Below are positions 1 through 10,426 of a stretch of 64,000 bases of DNA, piece by piece. The stretch's first letter is position 1; every line of letters begins with the position of its first letter. The notes under the pieces are model-generated. The model was not told where the DNA came from. It did no database searches and worked only from the letters and a program-made list of their open reading frames with translations. The position numbers and the translations under genes are program-made. This stretch comes from Zelonia costaricensis (lineage: Eukaryota; Euglenozoa; Kinetoplastea; Trypanosomatida; Trypanosomatidae), in assembly GCA_030849075.1 (NCBI GenBank), contig JASAOO010003549.1, positions 60,212 through 124,211 of the forward strand. Direction: 5' to 3'.

Positions 1-874
1 CGTAGAAGAGGACGGCAAACTGAGGCAGAAACGCGAAAAGGCCGGCCGAGTAGTCGACGCCGACGCCGAGGTCGCGGCGGCCCATGTTCAGGTACATGAG
101 AAGCCAGTAAGGGGAGAAGTTGTGCCGGTGGTCCTCGCGGTGGATGTGGTAGATGAAGGCCTCGTCAAGGTACTGCTGTCCGTACACGCGGTAGCACAAG
201 AACGTCGGTACGGCGAAGGCGACGGTGAAGCAGATGCCGCATCCGAGTACGACAGGCGTCGCGTAGGCGATGCGGCGCAGGAAGCCGCGCTGCTTCGTCC
301 GCTCCCAGACCCCCAACACAAGGGGAAGGGCATAGATGACAGGGTAGATCTTGAAGTGAACGGCGAAGCCGAGGATTGTGGCGGCCATGAAGTGGCGCCC
401 CTCCGCGAACTTCGCCAGCACACCCATGCTCATGAAGGAGATGAGCATGTCGCTGTTGCCGCGGGTGGAGACGTTCAGGACGACAGGGTTGAAGAGAATG
501 AACACCATCACCATCCACTTGGCGCTCCGCTGCGTCGCAAAGCGCACGAGAATGCGGTAGCAGTAGTAGGCGGCGCCCAGGTCGCTCAGCGTGAACACCA
601 CCTTGCCCAGCGGGTTCGCCACCAGAGCCGCGGGTAGCACCAGCACGGCCAGCAGCGGCGTGTAGCGGTAGGTGGTGCGGTCGAAGGGGGTACCGCCGCG
701 CAGCATTTCGGCGGCGCCGTCAACCACGATCATGTAGTCGATGTCGGTGTACTTGACGCGGAAGTAGTAGTCGTGGAAGACAGAGTAGATGAGAAGCACC
801 AGCCGCACCACGCCGCCGTACAGCAGCAGCCTGGCGATGCTCTGCCGATCCAGCCACGACGAGGCCTCGCCCAT
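1..874 (-). CDS. GPI14: GPI mannosyltransferase I catalytic subunit (PIG-M/GPI14), 3' end cut by window edge
   Basis: This frame is open from an ATG at 872-874 to the left edge, giving the first 291 residues of a longer protein. It adds the first alpha-1,4-mannose to GlcN-PI in the ER lumen during GPI-anchor synthesis, using dolichol-phosphate-mannose. Diagnostic PIG-M features are visible: an early hydrophobic segment, the luminal acidic motif YTDIDY (the DxD-like catalytic motif), the TYRYTPLL block shortly after it, SRGNSDM-type and FAVHFKIYPV blocks, and RHNFSPYWL near the cut end. Several hydrophobic segments alternate through the protein, as in this multipass family. Order and spacing match human PIG-M closely. 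GPI anchors carry the main surface coat molecules of trypanosomatids, so the gene is expected to be important. The missing part is the C-terminal third. The next gene upstream is the 2213-aa protein. Confidence 0.93.
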   Translation of the reverse strand, partial: MGEASSWLDRQSIARLLLYGGVVRLVLLIYSVFHDYYFRVKYTDIDYMIVVDGAAEMLRGGTPFDRTTYRYTPLLAVLVLPAALVANPLGKVVFTLSDLGAAYYCYRILVRFATQRSAKWMVMVFILFNPVVLNVSTRGNSDMLISFMSMGVLAKFAEGRHFMAATILGFAVHFKIYPVIYALPLVLGVWERTKQRGFLRRIAYATPVVLGCGICFTVAFAVPTFLCYRVYGQQYLDEAFIYHIHREDHRHNFSPYWLLMYLNMGRRDLGVGVDYSAGLFAFLPQFAVLFY

Positions 875-2103
875 GACTGCTGGTAGGGATTGGAAGTGAC
901 GAAAGGAAGCGAAAGATGGGCGAGTGGGTGCAGGGGCCGCGCGAGGTGCGTGTCGCGTGTGCGAGAGGCAAGAAGTGGCGCAGCGAGCGGGGCTTGTCAG
1001 GGGAGATGAAATCAGTGGCTATGAGTGCTGCGAAAGACACACACACACACATACACACGCACAAAGACACCATGCGAGGCGTGCGCTTCGGTGCAGGTTC
1101 AGTTTCCTGGTTCGGCAGCGGAAACACAAAGGAGGGAAAACAGAAGACCTCACGAGTGCGTGCGTGCGTATGTGTGGAGAAAGCGCCGGGAGGTGGAGTG
1201 AGAGGCAAGGCGGAGGGGAAGTGACGGCGCAGGTTTGCAAAGCGGCCGGGCCACTCAGTAGGGACGCATACAGCTCCAACCGTCACAACGACGAGTACGA
1301 AGTCGTCTGCGTGTGTGTTTTTGTGTGTGTGTGTGTGTGTCCATGTGGTTGGTGAACAGGTGGAGCCTTATCAGTTTCTCAAGCCTACTCGACTGCAGGG
1401 TCTTCTTGTTCTAGTGTTTGGGCTACAAAGCTGGTGTTTGAGGGGAGGAGGGGGGGAGGCAAGCGTGTCCCAGAGATGCAGGGCAATACCGCAGCGCTGG
1501 TCGGGTGGAGGGGGGGTACCGGAAGTAGCGCGAGGGAAAGTGGAGAGGGTGGCAGCTGTCCACTTCAACAGAAAAAAAAACACAAGAACAAAGGAGAAGG
1601 CGTTGTATGGGAGAGCGGCGCTGTGTGCGCCATGCGAGGTGCGGCAGCACATCCTTGCACGCGTATGTGACGAAGCAACCAAACACACAAGAACAAAGAC
1701 TCCTGGAAGGCGTTCAACACAGCGACACATCGGCACACCCACGTGAACGCATACACGCAGATCAAGTCCACAAAGAGTCACCGCACGTCCACGCATCGAC
1801 ACACACACATATAATTGTATGAATATACATCCCGACACGGCTTGAGCCGTGCGGAAGAGAAATGGAAAAGAAAAGCTGGTTGGCACATCGGGACGTGCTC
1901 AAAGACGCAAATGGCGACCCGCTCCAGTGGAGGCGCTGCTACAGGACGTCCTACGTGACTCAGCAGGGAGTCTCTGCGTGCGGGTGGTTGTGCTCGTGTT
2001 TTCTGTGGCTGATGTATAGTCTGTGCGGGCACGTCTACGCGACAAGAGAGCGTCGGCTGCGCGCATCAGCAGGCTCGCCGCCTGAACAGCGTCCGGCAAC
2101 GTG
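875..2103. other. Intergenic region, 1.2 kb
   Basis: No convincing gene. It should hold the 3'UTR of the 2213-aa gene and the 5'UTR with splice acceptor of GPI14. A purine run at 1441-1459 (polypyrimidine on the coding strand) and a looser one at about 901-917 are candidate trans-splicing signals. A (GT)n run occupies 1322-1340 and an interrupted (CA)n run lies at about 1038-1060. Open frames here owe much of their length to the dinucleotide repeats. Confidence 0.7.
1322..1340. repeat. (GT)n microsatellite
   Basis: Uninterrupted GT dinucleotide run in the spacer between GPI14 and the 2213-aa gene. It reads as (CA)n on the transcribed strand. Confidence 0.9.
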
Positions 2104-5100
2104 TCAACTCTGCCCGATCTTGCCATCGGTGAAGGAGTCGATCAGCTGAACAGGGTTATCAACGCGCAGCGGGGCGCGTCGCAGCTCCTCGCTACCAAGC
2201 GAGGCATCGGGCATGCGGTCCAGCTGGCGCGTGTCGTCCAGCAAAGACGCCGCCGCGGCCCGGCCCACACCGTCCTCCTCCTCCTCCTCCTCTTCCTCCA
2301 TCTCGTAGTCTCCGCTGTCCTGTACCAGGGCACAGGGGTGCGGCGAGGGCACGCGCACCGCCAGCCCTCCGAACCGGTCCGGGGCCCCGCTTATCCCGCC
2401 GCGCTCCTCCGGCTCTAAATCGTGCAAAGCCACAAGCGAGGACCGCGCATGGGTGTCGTCTTCACGGCCGCCGTGCATCCGCGGCGCTTGTGGCGATGCC
2501 GGCACGGCGAGCGGGGCAGACGCTGTGGCGGGCGCAAACTGCGCCTCGGCAAACTTGGACTCCCACGGGAACGGAGGCCGCGTTGGCTGACTCGGCCCCG
2601 ACGTCGGCATTAGATGACGCGCCTTCACAAGCCGAGCCGAGCCCATGTCGTCCTCGGTGGTGCTCGACGCGGCGCCACGCGGGTCTCCAGTGGCATGGCC
2701 GTTGGGCCCGTGGTGCTCCTCTGGCACGCCGCTGCGGCTGCTGCTCTCGTACGAGCGGTACGTGTCCTCCTCCTCCTCGTACTCCTCGTCGTCGGAACGG
2801 TAGGTGCGCACCGGCGGCGCGACAGACCGGACGGCCGAGTCGCGAGTGGCGCCAGGCGGAGGCGCGACACCGTGCGTTGGCTTGCCCTCGCCTGCGTCTT
2901 GCGGAAGGACAGGGGCCGCTGTCGCCGCGGCGTCGGTGTGCGCCGGTGCGCGCTGCTCTCGCTGCACGGCGAGGAGGTGCCGCACGAACTCCGGCGTCTC
3001 GGGCCGCCGCTCCTGCTGCTCCGCTGAGGAGCTCTTGTCGAGCATGTCGGCGGCGAGGTGGTGATGGCCAGCTCCATCTCCGTCGCGTGGCCACCGCGCG
3101 GCTGTCCCGTTCTCCTCCCAATGCTGACCGCGCAACATGCGGGTGTCCGGGGTGAGGGTGTCGCTCTCGAGGCTCTCGTAGTAGCCTGCCACTGCGCTGC
3201 CTACGGCGCTGCGCGCCGTCAACGCCGTGCTCTCCCCATCGGTACCGAGGAAGGCACGAGGCACTTCTCCATCGCCCTGCGGCGCTGGTGAGCCCTTCTC
3301 ATCTGGTGCTGCGTCACCCTCGCCGTCGCCCTCCTCCGCTTCCTGGTCGCCGTAGTGCAACGGGTGTTTTGCCTTCAAGGAGGCCAGCACCGTTGCGGGG
3401 TCGCTCGTCCTCTCCACGCCGACGTGATGAGAGTCCGCCGCTCGTCCTGCCCCTACGACACCGCGCACCAACTGCGTCTCCACCTCCGCGTACTCCTCGC
3501 TGATAGGGTCGACTGGACTGATCAGCTCGTCGCCCAAGTCTCCGCGGTGTGGGGGCGGCACCTCCTCCACCATCTCCGCGGCACTCGCCACCGCGTGCTC
3601 GCCGTTCGGGGCGTCATGGGCGACATAGCGCGCGTACTCGTCGTCGTCCACAGCAGACCGCTCGTCCTCTATCGCCGGCGCGTTCCCTTCCTCGCGGGAG
3701 TCGTCGAGGTCGCGCAGGTGCGGGCTCGACAGGGAGGACGAGGATAGCGTGGGTGTGCAGCTCTTCTTCCGCTGCGGCGGCGGCGACGATGGCGATGTAC
3801 GCTCCATCGAGTGCGCACGCCGCGACGGCCGGACGACAGCACACTCGGCCAACTCGTGTGCAGCGGCCTCACCGCCACCGTCCTCGTCCCCCTCGTCGGC
3901 CGGCTCCTCTGCGTCGTCGGTCGGCGCGACTTCGTACTCGGTCAGCTCACGCTCCTCGTCTGCCCCGTTGTAGTCGGTGGCGAAGTCGTGAGGCTGAAGG
4001 CGGTTGGGGGAGCCGACTTCGCTCCGCGTCGGGAGCGGGCTCAGGAAGCGGCGGGTGTCGATCGACGACTCGAAGTATGCCATCATCTGCTCCTCCGAGT
4101 GGTACGCGTCAGGGGCGCGGATGTGCTCGGCGTTCAGGTTGTGGGACACATCCGTGTGCGACGCGCTAGCCGACGTCCCGTGACCGCCGTGGGCGGTGCT
4201 CGTCGCGTCCGTCATGGCGTATGCCGCCTCTTCGGCAGGGGCGACACCGTATACGACGCTGGCTTGTGACTCTGTGACAGAGACAGCGCCGTCGGAGGCG
4301 CCCTTCCTCGCTCCTATGGACGACGTCGGCGGCAGCGAGGAGTCGGCCTCGTTCTCCACAATTGAGCCGTGATCGCGCTCGTGATGCGCGCCGTGAAGTG
4401 CGGCATCAGACGTTGGGCTTGCAGACGCGAGCGCCGCACCTGCCGAGTGCAACACGGCCGGTACGGTCCCCAACGGTGGCGGCGGCGTAGGGGTTGCCAC
4501 GGGCGACCCTGAAGCGACCACATCGCTGTGCCGCTCGTTGCGGGAGTGGTCGAGCGACGAGCCGGACGCGATGTGCCGCAGCAGCTGCTGCCCCGCCTCG
4601 TCGTCGACCAGCTCGCCCACGTCATCGAGCACAATTGCAGTGGTGACGCCGCTGCGGTGCCGCACTGCCGGTCGCACGCGCCGCCGCCGTGCGAGCGAGG
4701 TCGACGACGTGCCGGACACCACGCCAGAGTTTTCGCAGCCGTCCTCGGAGACTGGCGTGTCGGCGCGCTTGTCACTGCCCTCCGTGTCCTCCACCGTGTT
4801 CACCGCACCGCCTTCGTTCGTCAGTGGTGGAGCGGCGGTCGAGTCCGGCACGGACACGGGCAGTGGGGGGCTCGTGTGCGTCACACTGGGCGGTTCGTGT
4901 GCGGCCGCCTCAACAACGCCGGCGAGAGGGGCGGGCAGCTCGGTCGCACGATGACACGACTCAGTCGACGGAGCAGCGGAAGGGGCAGAAGCACGGGCAG
5001 GGACGAGCGGTTTGGCGTCGGCAATCAATGGAGCTGTGCTCGCGGTATCCTGGACGTCGTCGCGGCGCTTCTCAGCGGGGACGTCAGCGATCTCATGAAA

Positions 5101-8100
5101 GGGTGATGTTGCCTCGTTCCGCAGCGGTTCGAGGTCCATTTCGGTGGCCGGCACTCGTGTTGGGGACTCGGCAGCTGCGCTCAGCTGCGCGTCGTCGCGA
5201 GCACTCACCTCGTCCCGAGGCTCCACCAGCACGTCCTCCTCCTCGTCCTCCTCCTCCTCCTCCTCCATTGCGATTGTCAGTGCCGCCGGAGCGCCGATCA
5301 CGCATGCCCGCAGCAGGGAGCGGTGCTCCAGCTCCTCGTCGAACTCGATGTCCTCCCTCGCGTACGCCTCGGCGTAGACGCTTACGTTGCTTTGCAGCTC
5401 CTGTCGCACGAGGGCCTCGGTCCAGGTGACGGCGCGCCGGCCTCGCTCCTCCGCCTCATCGAGTGACGCCACGCCCTTGCGCAGCACCTCCGCTGCGGCC
5501 ACGCTTCGGACAACGGCAGCCTTCGCCGCCGCTGCGTCGGCGATCAGACGGCGGCGCGCCACCTCCTCCTCTGCGTTGGCGGTGGCCCACTCCTTGAGCG
5601 CTGCCTCCGCTACGAGAATGCGGTCACGCAGGTAGCGGCTGCACCGCGCGAGGTCATGCCGCTCGCCTTCCTCCTGACTCGCGAACCTCCGCCGCGCGCC
5701 CACCTCGGCGTTGGTAACAGCAGACAGACACACAGCCCAGTACTTTTCCGCCTCCTCCCGCATCATCCCGGCTCGCAGCGAAGCCTCGAGCTCTTCGAGG
5801 ACGCGCAGCTGCGCCTGCACAACGGACGTGTGCAGCAACGCGGCGAAGTCCGCCTCCCGCTGCTCCGTCGGGTCCGTGTCCGTCTGCGCGGCCGCTTCGA
5901 CCGAGCACCGCGCCGCGGCCGTGGCTGCCTCCAGCGGGGATGAGACCGGCCGCTCCGGCCCCGGCGAGGGGGCGCTGCCGTTGGCGCTGGCCTCAATGCT
6001 CGAGATGGTCGCCGACAGCGGGGGCTCGGTCACGTGCACGTGGATCGCCCCACTTGGCACGGACGACGGGGACGACGTGGCGGCCGTTTCCACGCCGACG
6101 TCGACGCGCTGCAGTGGCAGTGCCGGCGCGGGTGGACGAGGGCCGCTCTGCGTGGCCTGCGCAGCCGTCGCCCCCGACGTCGCTGCGGTGGTCAGCGCCG
6201 GCGACGGCGCGGGGCTGGCCCTACTACTGCCGAACAGTAGGCGCAGCAACGCCGCGTACGTGGCGTCGTCCATGAGCACCTCCGCCCGCAGTGCGCGTAG
6301 CAGCGCTTCGATGTCGTGGTCGGGGATCTCGGTACTGGGCAGTGGAGCCGCCTCCGCGGCCACTGGGCGCGGCTCCTGGTGGGCGTCCTTTAGCAGCGCA
6401 CGCAGCAGCGCCAGGAGTTCGTGATGGCCGTCTGTGCTCACGGGTAGCCCCGACACGTCCGCACCCTGCGCGCTGCGCGACTGCCGGCCCTGTGTTGGGG
6501 TGTCCGGCGTCTCCTGATAGGGCGCGGCGAGCCGCCGCGTGGCGGCGTCAGCGGTGGGTGGCAACTGAGCTTGGTGGTAGTAGTGCGCAACGCGGGGCGG
6601 GGGTGGAGTGGGTGTGGTGAATGGAACGGAGAGCGACGCGTTGGACGTCTGCGGCTGCTCCTGCGGGGCCGAGCCTGAGAGGCGCGCCGCTGAGGAGGCG
6701 AGACGCTGCCTCCGGCCGCCCCAGCTACGGGATTGACTGTCAGCGCGGTCTCGCGACCGTGAAGGCGGAGCAGGCACCATGAGCGGGGCGGCGCTGTCAC
6801 CACTCCGCGGTGCGGGCCCCTCGCAGTACTCACACCGCCGGTGCGTGCGGAAGAGGCGGTCGTAGGTGTCCGACTCCGTTCCCCGCCGCTCGAGCTCGGT
6901 CGACGTGGCAGCATCGTAGTGTGCCTGGGGCGCGCCAACCGCCGCTTCACGCGACGGCCGCTGTGAACCCCGCGCCCGCGGTTGTGAAAAACGGCTGTGG
7001 CGCGCCGGCCTCATCACTGCCGCGGCGGCCGACGGCGGACGGGCGCGCTGCGTCGCCACCTGACGACCCCGCACGTAGGCCGACGGCGTCCCGCGACTGC
7101 CGTCACACACGCCACACGGGCACTCGTTGTGGTGGGCGAGGTACTGGTGCTCGAGTCGGAGCCGCAGAAGCTGCCGCACGAGGGCCTCGGCCATGCGCCG
7201 GCGCTCGCGCGCCTGAGTCCCGGCGGGTGCCTCGAAGGTCGCCGGGGATGCCGAAGCAGACGACCGCGGCGGTGACGCCTGCGTCGTGAACCCGCCGGCG
7301 CGCTGCGACGCGGCAGGGGGTGCGGGAGGTGCACCTGCGGAGGTTGTCACCGGGGCAGCGCGGTGATCCGTTGTGGACGAGGACATGAGCGACGGCGACT
7401 CACCGCGCCTCTCGTGCGGCCGCCGCTGCGGCGCCGTGCCACGCGTAGGTGCCGTTGCGGGCTGGCCGAACACATCCGCCGCGGTGAGGGAAGCGGGCGA
7501 GCCAGCCACGTCGGCACCGGCCACCGCTGCAGCCCCCTTGAAAGAGGACGATGCGTGTGCCGGTGCCGGGTGTGACTGCAACGCGAGTTGCGCCGTGATG
7601 GGGTCTTCGTCGAAGAAGACGTCCGCGCTCTCGACAGCGGAGGTTGACGATGCGGTGCCTCTGCTGCTGATGCTGTGGCTGTTACTGCTGTCGCGGCTAC
7701 AACGACTGGCTTGGCTGCCGCCGTGCCGGCCGCGCCTCCTCGCGACGCTGCCAGAGGACTCGGCGGAGTCGTGCGGTGCTGCGGCAGCGGTAGTCCCTGC
7801 AGCGACGCCGCTTCCGCGTGCAGGATTGCTTTGGCGCACGTCCCTGTGCATCGACGCGGTGCGCTCGTGCGGGGCGTGCGCGTGGATGACGGGACCAGGC
7901 AGGATGCCGAACATCGTCGTGGACGGTGGCCGGCACTGCGGCGTACGCGCCTGCACCGCAACGGGGGTCGAACTCGACGGGCGGGGGAGGCGACTCGCCG
8001 TGTACACACTCCCGCGCCCGCCCCCGCCAACCGCGCCGGTAGCTCCACCGGTCGCCGTGGAAGGCACGCGTCGTGGATCTGCGCCATCCGGCAGCACCGC

Positions 8101-8745
8101 GCCGCTGCTGCTGGCGGCCAACGGGTGGTATGTGAAGTGCGGGCGCTGCACAAAGTAGCCACCCAGCCCGATCAAGTTCTGCATCGGCTCGAGCCCGTTC
8201 TCCACGAGCTCCTCCTTGCGCCGCTGCCGCCGCCACTCCACGCTGCGGGACGGATCGGCCGCGGCGGAGGCGATGACGGGCGGGACGGCGCGGTGGCGGC
8301 GCGGTGCGGTGTACGCGTGGGTGTGCGAGGAGGCGGGCAGCGAGGAGGCGGGGCGCTTTGAGCGCGGCGTAGCCAGCGGCGACGGCGTGGCGAGGACATC
8401 GCGCGGCGCGAGACTCGCGGTGAGGTCGGGGGACGTGTAGCGCCCTCGCAGACGGTGTCGATCCGCCTGGCCTCGTGTCGACCTGCTGCGGTACGGCACA
8501 GAGGCGCTCGCGGGGCGCACGCGTGCGCTGGCATCGAAGTCGGGCCCGCGGTAGAGCCGCTCGAGCTGCTCCTGGATGGACTGCGACAGGACCGCGTCGG
8601 GGTCGAAAGCGAAGCGCGGCATCGACGTGACGCGGTGCGTCGCATACGGGGTCTCGTCGCAGAGGCGCTGGCGTGACGGCAGCGATGCCGATCCCGGCCG
8701 CTGGCTCGGCGACAACGAAGCGTTGAAGCCCATCGACGCGGGCAT
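2104..8745 (-). CDS. Very large (2213 aa) mostly disordered protein with a central coiled coil
   Basis: I do not recognise a named family. The frame starts at an ATG (8743-8745) and ends in TGA. The N-terminal 900 residues are Ser/Ala/Pro/Arg-rich and probably disordered. They hold two cysteine clusters, ECPCGVCDG near residue 545 and RCEYCEGP near 641, which together could bind zinc. Residues about 960-1130 are charged and Ala/Leu/Glu-rich without prolines, as expected of a coiled coil, followed by a pure acidic run (EEEEEEDEEED) near 1165. The C-terminal half is again disordered and acidic, with another Glu run near residue 2150 and a short conserved-looking tail (VQLIDSFTDGKI). Proteins of this build in trypanosomatids are often cytoskeletal or flagellar, but that is only analogy. 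The absence of stops over 6.6 kb and strong GC3 bias make it a real gene. Confidence 0.85.
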   Translation of the reverse strand: MPASMGFNASLSPSQRPGSASLPSRQRLCDETPYATHRVTSMPRFAFDPDAVLSQSIQEQLERLYRGPDFDASARVRPASASVPYRSRSTRGQADRHRLRGRYTSPDLTASLAPRDVLATPSPLATPRSKRPASSLPASSHTHAYTAPRRHRAVPPVIASAAADPSRSVEWRRQRRKEELVENGLEPMQNLIGLGGYFVQRPHFTYHPLAASSSGAVLPDGADPRRVPSTATGGATGAVGGGGRGSVYTASRLPRPSSSTPVAVQARTPQCRPPSTTMFGILPGPVIHAHAPHERTASMHRDVRQSNPARGSGVAAGTTAAAAPHDSAESSGSVARRRGRHGGSQASRCSRDSSNSHSISSRGTASSTSAVESADVFFDEDPITAQLALQSHPAPAHASSSFKGAAAVAGADVAGSPASLTAADVFGQPATAPTRGTAPQRRPHERRGESPSLMSSSTTDHRAAPVTTSAGAPPAPPAASQRAGGFTTQASPPRSSASASPATFEAPAGTQARERRRMAEALVRQLLRLRLEHQYLAHHNECPCGVCDGSRGTPSAYVRGRQVATQRARPPSAAAAVMRPARHSRFSQPRARGSQRPSREAAVGAPQAHYDAATSTELERRGTESDTYDRLFRTHRRCEYCEGPAPRSGDSAAPLMVPAPPSRSRDRADSQSRSWGGRRQRLASSAARLSGSAPQEQPQTSNASLSVPFTTPTPPPPRVAHYYHQAQLPPTADAATRRLAAPYQETPDTPTQGRQSRSAQGADVSGLPVSTDGHHELLALLRALLKDAHQEPRPVAAEAAPLPSTEIPDHDIEALLRALRAEVLMDDATYAALLRLLFGSSRASPAPSPALTTAATSGATAAQATQSGPRPPAPALPLQRVDVGVETAATSSPSSVPSGAIHVHVTEPPLSATISSIEASANGSAPSPGPERPVSSPLEAATAAARCSVEAAAQTDTDPTEQREADFAALLHTSVVQAQLRVLEELEASLRAGMMREEAEKYWAVCLSAVTNAEVGARRRFASQEEGERHDLARCSRYLRDRILVAEAALKEWATANAEEEVARRRLIADAAAAKAAVVRSVAAAEVLRKGVASLDEAEERGRRAVTWTEALVRQELQSNVSVYAEAYAREDIEFDEELEHRSLLRACVIGAPAALTIAMEEEEEEDEEEDVLVEPRDEVSARDDAQLSAAAESPTRVPATEMDLEPLRNEATSPFHEIADVPAEKRRDDVQDTASTAPLIADAKPLVPARASAPSAAPSTESCHRATELPAPLAGVVEAAAHEPPSVTHTSPPLPVSVPDSTAAPPLTNEGGAVNTVEDTEGSDKRADTPVSEDGCENSGVVSGTSSTSLARRRRVRPAVRHRSGVTTAIVLDDVGELVDDEAGQQLLRHIASGSSLDHSRNERHSDVVASGSPVATPTPPPPLGTVPAVLHSAGAALASASPTSDAALHGAHHERDHGSIVENEADSSLPPTSSIGARKGASDGAVSVTESQASVVYGVAPAEEAAYAMTDATSTAHGGHGTSASASHTDVSHNLNAEHIRAPDAYHSEEQMMAYFESSIDTRRFLSPLPTRSEVGSPNRLQPHDFATDYNGADEERELTEYEVAPTDDAEEPADEGDEDGGGEAAAHELAECAVVRPSRRAHSMERTSPSSPPPQRKKSCTPTLSSSSLSSPHLRDLDDSREEGNAPAIEDERSAVDDDEYARYVAHDAPNGEHAVASAAEMVEEVPPPHRGDLGDELISPVDPISEEYAEVETQLVRGVVGAGRAADSHHVGVERTSDPATVLASLKAKHPLHYGDQEAEEGDGEGDAAPDEKGSPAPQGDGEVPRAFLGTDGESTALTARSAVGSAVAGYYESLESDTLTPDTRMLRGQHWEENGTAARWPRDGDGAGHHHLAADMLDKSSSAEQQERRPETPEFVRHLLAVQREQRAPAHTDAAATAAPVLPQDAGEGKPTHGVAPPPGATRDSAVRSVAPPVRTYRSDDEEYEEEEDTYRSYESSSRSGVPEEHHGPNGHATGDPRGAASSTTEDDMGSARLVKARHLMPTSGPSQPTRPPFPWESKFAEAQFAPATASAPLAVPASPQAPRMHGGREDDTHARSSLVALHDLEPEERGGISGAPDRFGGLAVRVPSPHPCALVQDSGDYEMEEEEEEEEDGVGRAAAASLLDDTRQLDRMPDASLGSEELRRAPLRVDNPVQLIDSFTDGKIGQS

Positions 8746-8755
8746 CCTACTCGCC

Positions 8756-8810
8756 CTCGTTTACCGATAATGGAGGGCGCCGCACAGCGGAAGAAGGAGA
8801 GGGAGAAAGG
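8756..8810 (-). promoter_or_regulatory. Candidate spliced-leader acceptor for the 2213-aa gene
   Basis: A 22-nt pure purine stretch at 8789-8810 is a polypyrimidine tract on the coding strand. The first AG downstream of it on that strand is at 8757-8756, only about 10 nt before the ATG. Tract plus first AG is the normal trypanosomatid acceptor rule, but the resulting 5'UTR would be very short, so an upstream site is also possible. Confidence 0.35.
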
Positions 8811-10404
8811 CGGGCCAAGAGGCAGTGGTGCGAGGTGGGGGGGAGCAGGGGGCTTGCGAAGAGGAGGCAACGAACTCAAGAGGGACGGCAGACACGCACA
8901 GAGGGACAGGGCAAGGAGCCTGCGTGTGTGTGTGTGTGTGTGTTGCACCGAGTTATGCCGATAGGTGGTGGAGGAGTGTTCGCGTGCGGCTTTAGAGAAC
9001 AAAGCAAACAAGCACCAAAAATGGGGGAGTAAGCGAGGGGGGTGGTGNGAGAAAGGATCTAGGGGGGGGAGGCTTGTTTTTCTTTTCCCTTCGCAATGCA
9101 AGTGCAAAAAGGAACGCGGCAACGGCGAGTCAGAGGACTGAAAAAACAGGAAAACAGACACACACACACACACAACGACAGAGGAGAAAGCCGAAAGATT
9201 GGTCTAACGAGCGCCAGACGCGCACACGCTTTTGCCTTCCGGTGGCAACAGAGTACGAAACAGATCCAAGCGGAAAAAGGGGGGAAAAGCCAAGAGCAGC
9301 GAAAACAGAGGCAATGGGGAGGGGGGAGGGGGAGAGGGGGGGGAGGAAATGATGATGAGAAGCGTAACCCCGACTTGGGTGCTTTTGCACACACACGTGC
9401 CGACGTCACACACGTACACCGACACACACCACCACCACCACGGAGACACCCACACACGATATCTTGCGGCCCCTCCGTGCGACGCAGTAGAAGTGGGAGG
9501 CGGCAGAAGAGCACCGAGAGGGAGAGCCACGCCTACGGGTAAGAGTGCTTGTCTAAGTTGCGTCGATGCACAGGTGTGCAGGGAGGGTGCAGAAAAGAAA
9601 AAAAACGGGACAGGCAAAGATGATGTACAGAGGGGCCAAAAACAGTCTGCGAGCGGAGCTGGGCGAGGGAAGAAACCCGCGGTGGAGAGCGCAACACAAA
9701 GCACTTCGCAAAACGCAGATTTGGAAACGTGGGAAGGCCACCGGCGACCGGGGAATTTCAACAAAAAAGAAAAGGGAAAAAAAGAAAGCGCACCTCTGTC
9801 AAACTCAAAAAAAAAAAAGGCCTGCACGCAATCACACAGGCACACAATCACACAAGTCGGCCCTGCGCGTGCACCAACGTGGGTGAAGAGGACGGCAGTT
9901 CACCCCGCTTCCGCTTTCAAAAAAAAAAAGGCGCTGCGCGTTGCACGCGAAGTGGGTGCCCCACAAAAAAAAAAATGGGCAAAACAAACCAAAACGAAAA
10001 CCCACACACACACACACACAGCGAGCCTACTCTGCACCGACCAGGAGACGCAGCTGAGGTGCGGGCTCCAAGCGAAGAGGCTTCCGCTGCTCCTACACGT
10101 AAAGACAAGGGGGGTGTACGTCAAGTTTTGAGACGCGCAAGAGCCGGCACGGCAATTTGCAGCGTTCTTCTCCCTGTGCGCTGCCGTGTGCTTTGGGTGT
10201 GACGTTGTGTGACACCGACAGTGGCGAAGAGGGTCGTGTGTACGGTGGGAGACGGGGGAGGGGGTGGGAGTGTTCGTCCTTCTGCCCATTCAGGTCATAG
10301 GCCAGGGGAGGGGAGGGGAGGGCTGTGAATAAGGCGCACGCGCAGAGCGAGAGAGAGCAGCGGTGGAGTTGAGTGAAGCGTTTTTTTTTTTTTCCAGCGG
10401 ATGG

Positions 10405-10426
10405 GGTGGTGGTGGTGGTGGTGGTG
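10405..10426. repeat. (GGT)n trinucleotide repeat
   Basis: About seven GGT units in a row, just right of a poly-T run, in the spacer downstream of IFT20. Boundaries are read by eye and may be off by a base or two. Confidence 0.8.

Noticed and set aside
9232..10131. 299-aa plus-strand open frame
   Set aside because: It is made of Lys/Thr/His repeats translated from poly-A and (CA)n tracts, opposes the direction of every other gene, and shows no motif.
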